Source: Methylobacter sp.
GTDB taxonomy: Bacteria > Pseudomonadota > Gammaproteobacteria > Methylococcales > Methylomonadaceae
Assembly (NCBI GenBank): GCA_023229605.1
Contig: JALNYY010000118.1
Location: 8,199-13,766 of the forward strand
DNA: 5,568 bases
Direction: 5' to 3'
Position 1 is the stretch's first letter, and every line of letters starts with the position of its first letter. Shown piece after piece: positions 5,554-5,568 of the stretch. The notes beneath the pieces are model-generated. The model was given only the letters and a program-made list of their open reading frames with translations. It did no database searches and was not told the origin of the DNA. The position numbers and the translations under genes are program-made.

Positions 5554-5559
5554 CTTATA
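5554..5559 (-). promoter_or_regulatory. possible -10 box upstream of the SDR gene
   Basis: On the minus strand TATAAG (5559-5554) differs from the consensus at one base. A start about seven bases downstream would fall inside the terminator's first arm (near 5547), giving a leader of about 45 bases that cannot form the full hairpin. The -35 region lies at or beyond the window edge, so this is only a candidate. Confidence 0.2.
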
Positions 5560-5568
5560 CTACTTAAG

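Noticed and set aside
1..5568. Mobile elements, CRISPR arrays, tRNA/rRNA genes, phage or defence genes
   Set aside because: No transposase or integrase motifs, no terminal repeats, no regularly spaced repeats and no cloverleaf or rRNA-like stretches were seen; almost all of the window is occupied by housekeeping-type genes.

Overview
The window reads as an ordinary, gene-dense stretch of a gammaproteobacterial chromosome. The strongest clue is the gene order arsC-like / wrbA-like / DUF2069 / hda, which I know from Pseudomonas and other Gammaproteobacteria, lying divergently to ubiA. Moderate base composition, the partial gene at the left edge (it resembles the DUF6763 family) and the flavour of the proteins suggest a methanotroph-like lineage (Methylococcales). 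That genus-level guess is inference from memory, not something the sequence proves.

Layout: (1) 1-108, minus: 5' part of a small DUF6763-like gene cut by the window edge. (2) 118-372, minus: a possible small two-segment membrane protein with a TTG start, whose stop codon overlaps the ribosome binding site of the DUF6763-like gene. (3) 409-424: hairpin behind ubiA, a weak terminator candidate. (4) 440-1309, minus: ubiA. (5) 1310-1387: a 78-base divergent control region with a palindromic -10 element readable in both directions. (6) 1388-4314, plus: five tightly packed genes (arsC-like, wrbA-like, DUF2069, hda, panE-like) with gaps of 11 bases or less or short overlaps, probably one operon. (7) 4302-5503, minus: a secreted DUF3455 protein behind a C-factor-like short-chain dehydrogenase, converging on panE with a 13-base tail-to-tail overlap. 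(8) 5518-5553: a strong intrinsic terminator on the minus strand, just upstream of the dehydrogenase ribosome binding site.

How the genes fit together: UbiA makes the ubiquinone precursor in the inner membrane, and the WrbA-like flavoprotein on the other side of the shared promoter probably reduces quinones, so the divergent pair touches the same cofactor pool. Hda is the replication regulator that inactivates DnaA-ATP together with the DNA-loaded sliding clamp. It is translationally coupled to a DUF2069 membrane protein upstream and to a ketopantoate reductase-like enzyme downstream. The DUF3455/dehydrogenase pair is a separate two-gene unit of unknown purpose.

I found no mobile element, CRISPR array, RNA gene, phage gene or defence system. 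The points most worth a second look are the small membrane ORF, the symmetric divergent promoter, and the terminator placed inside the apparent leader of the dehydrogenase gene. I do not see a convincing undescribed system.
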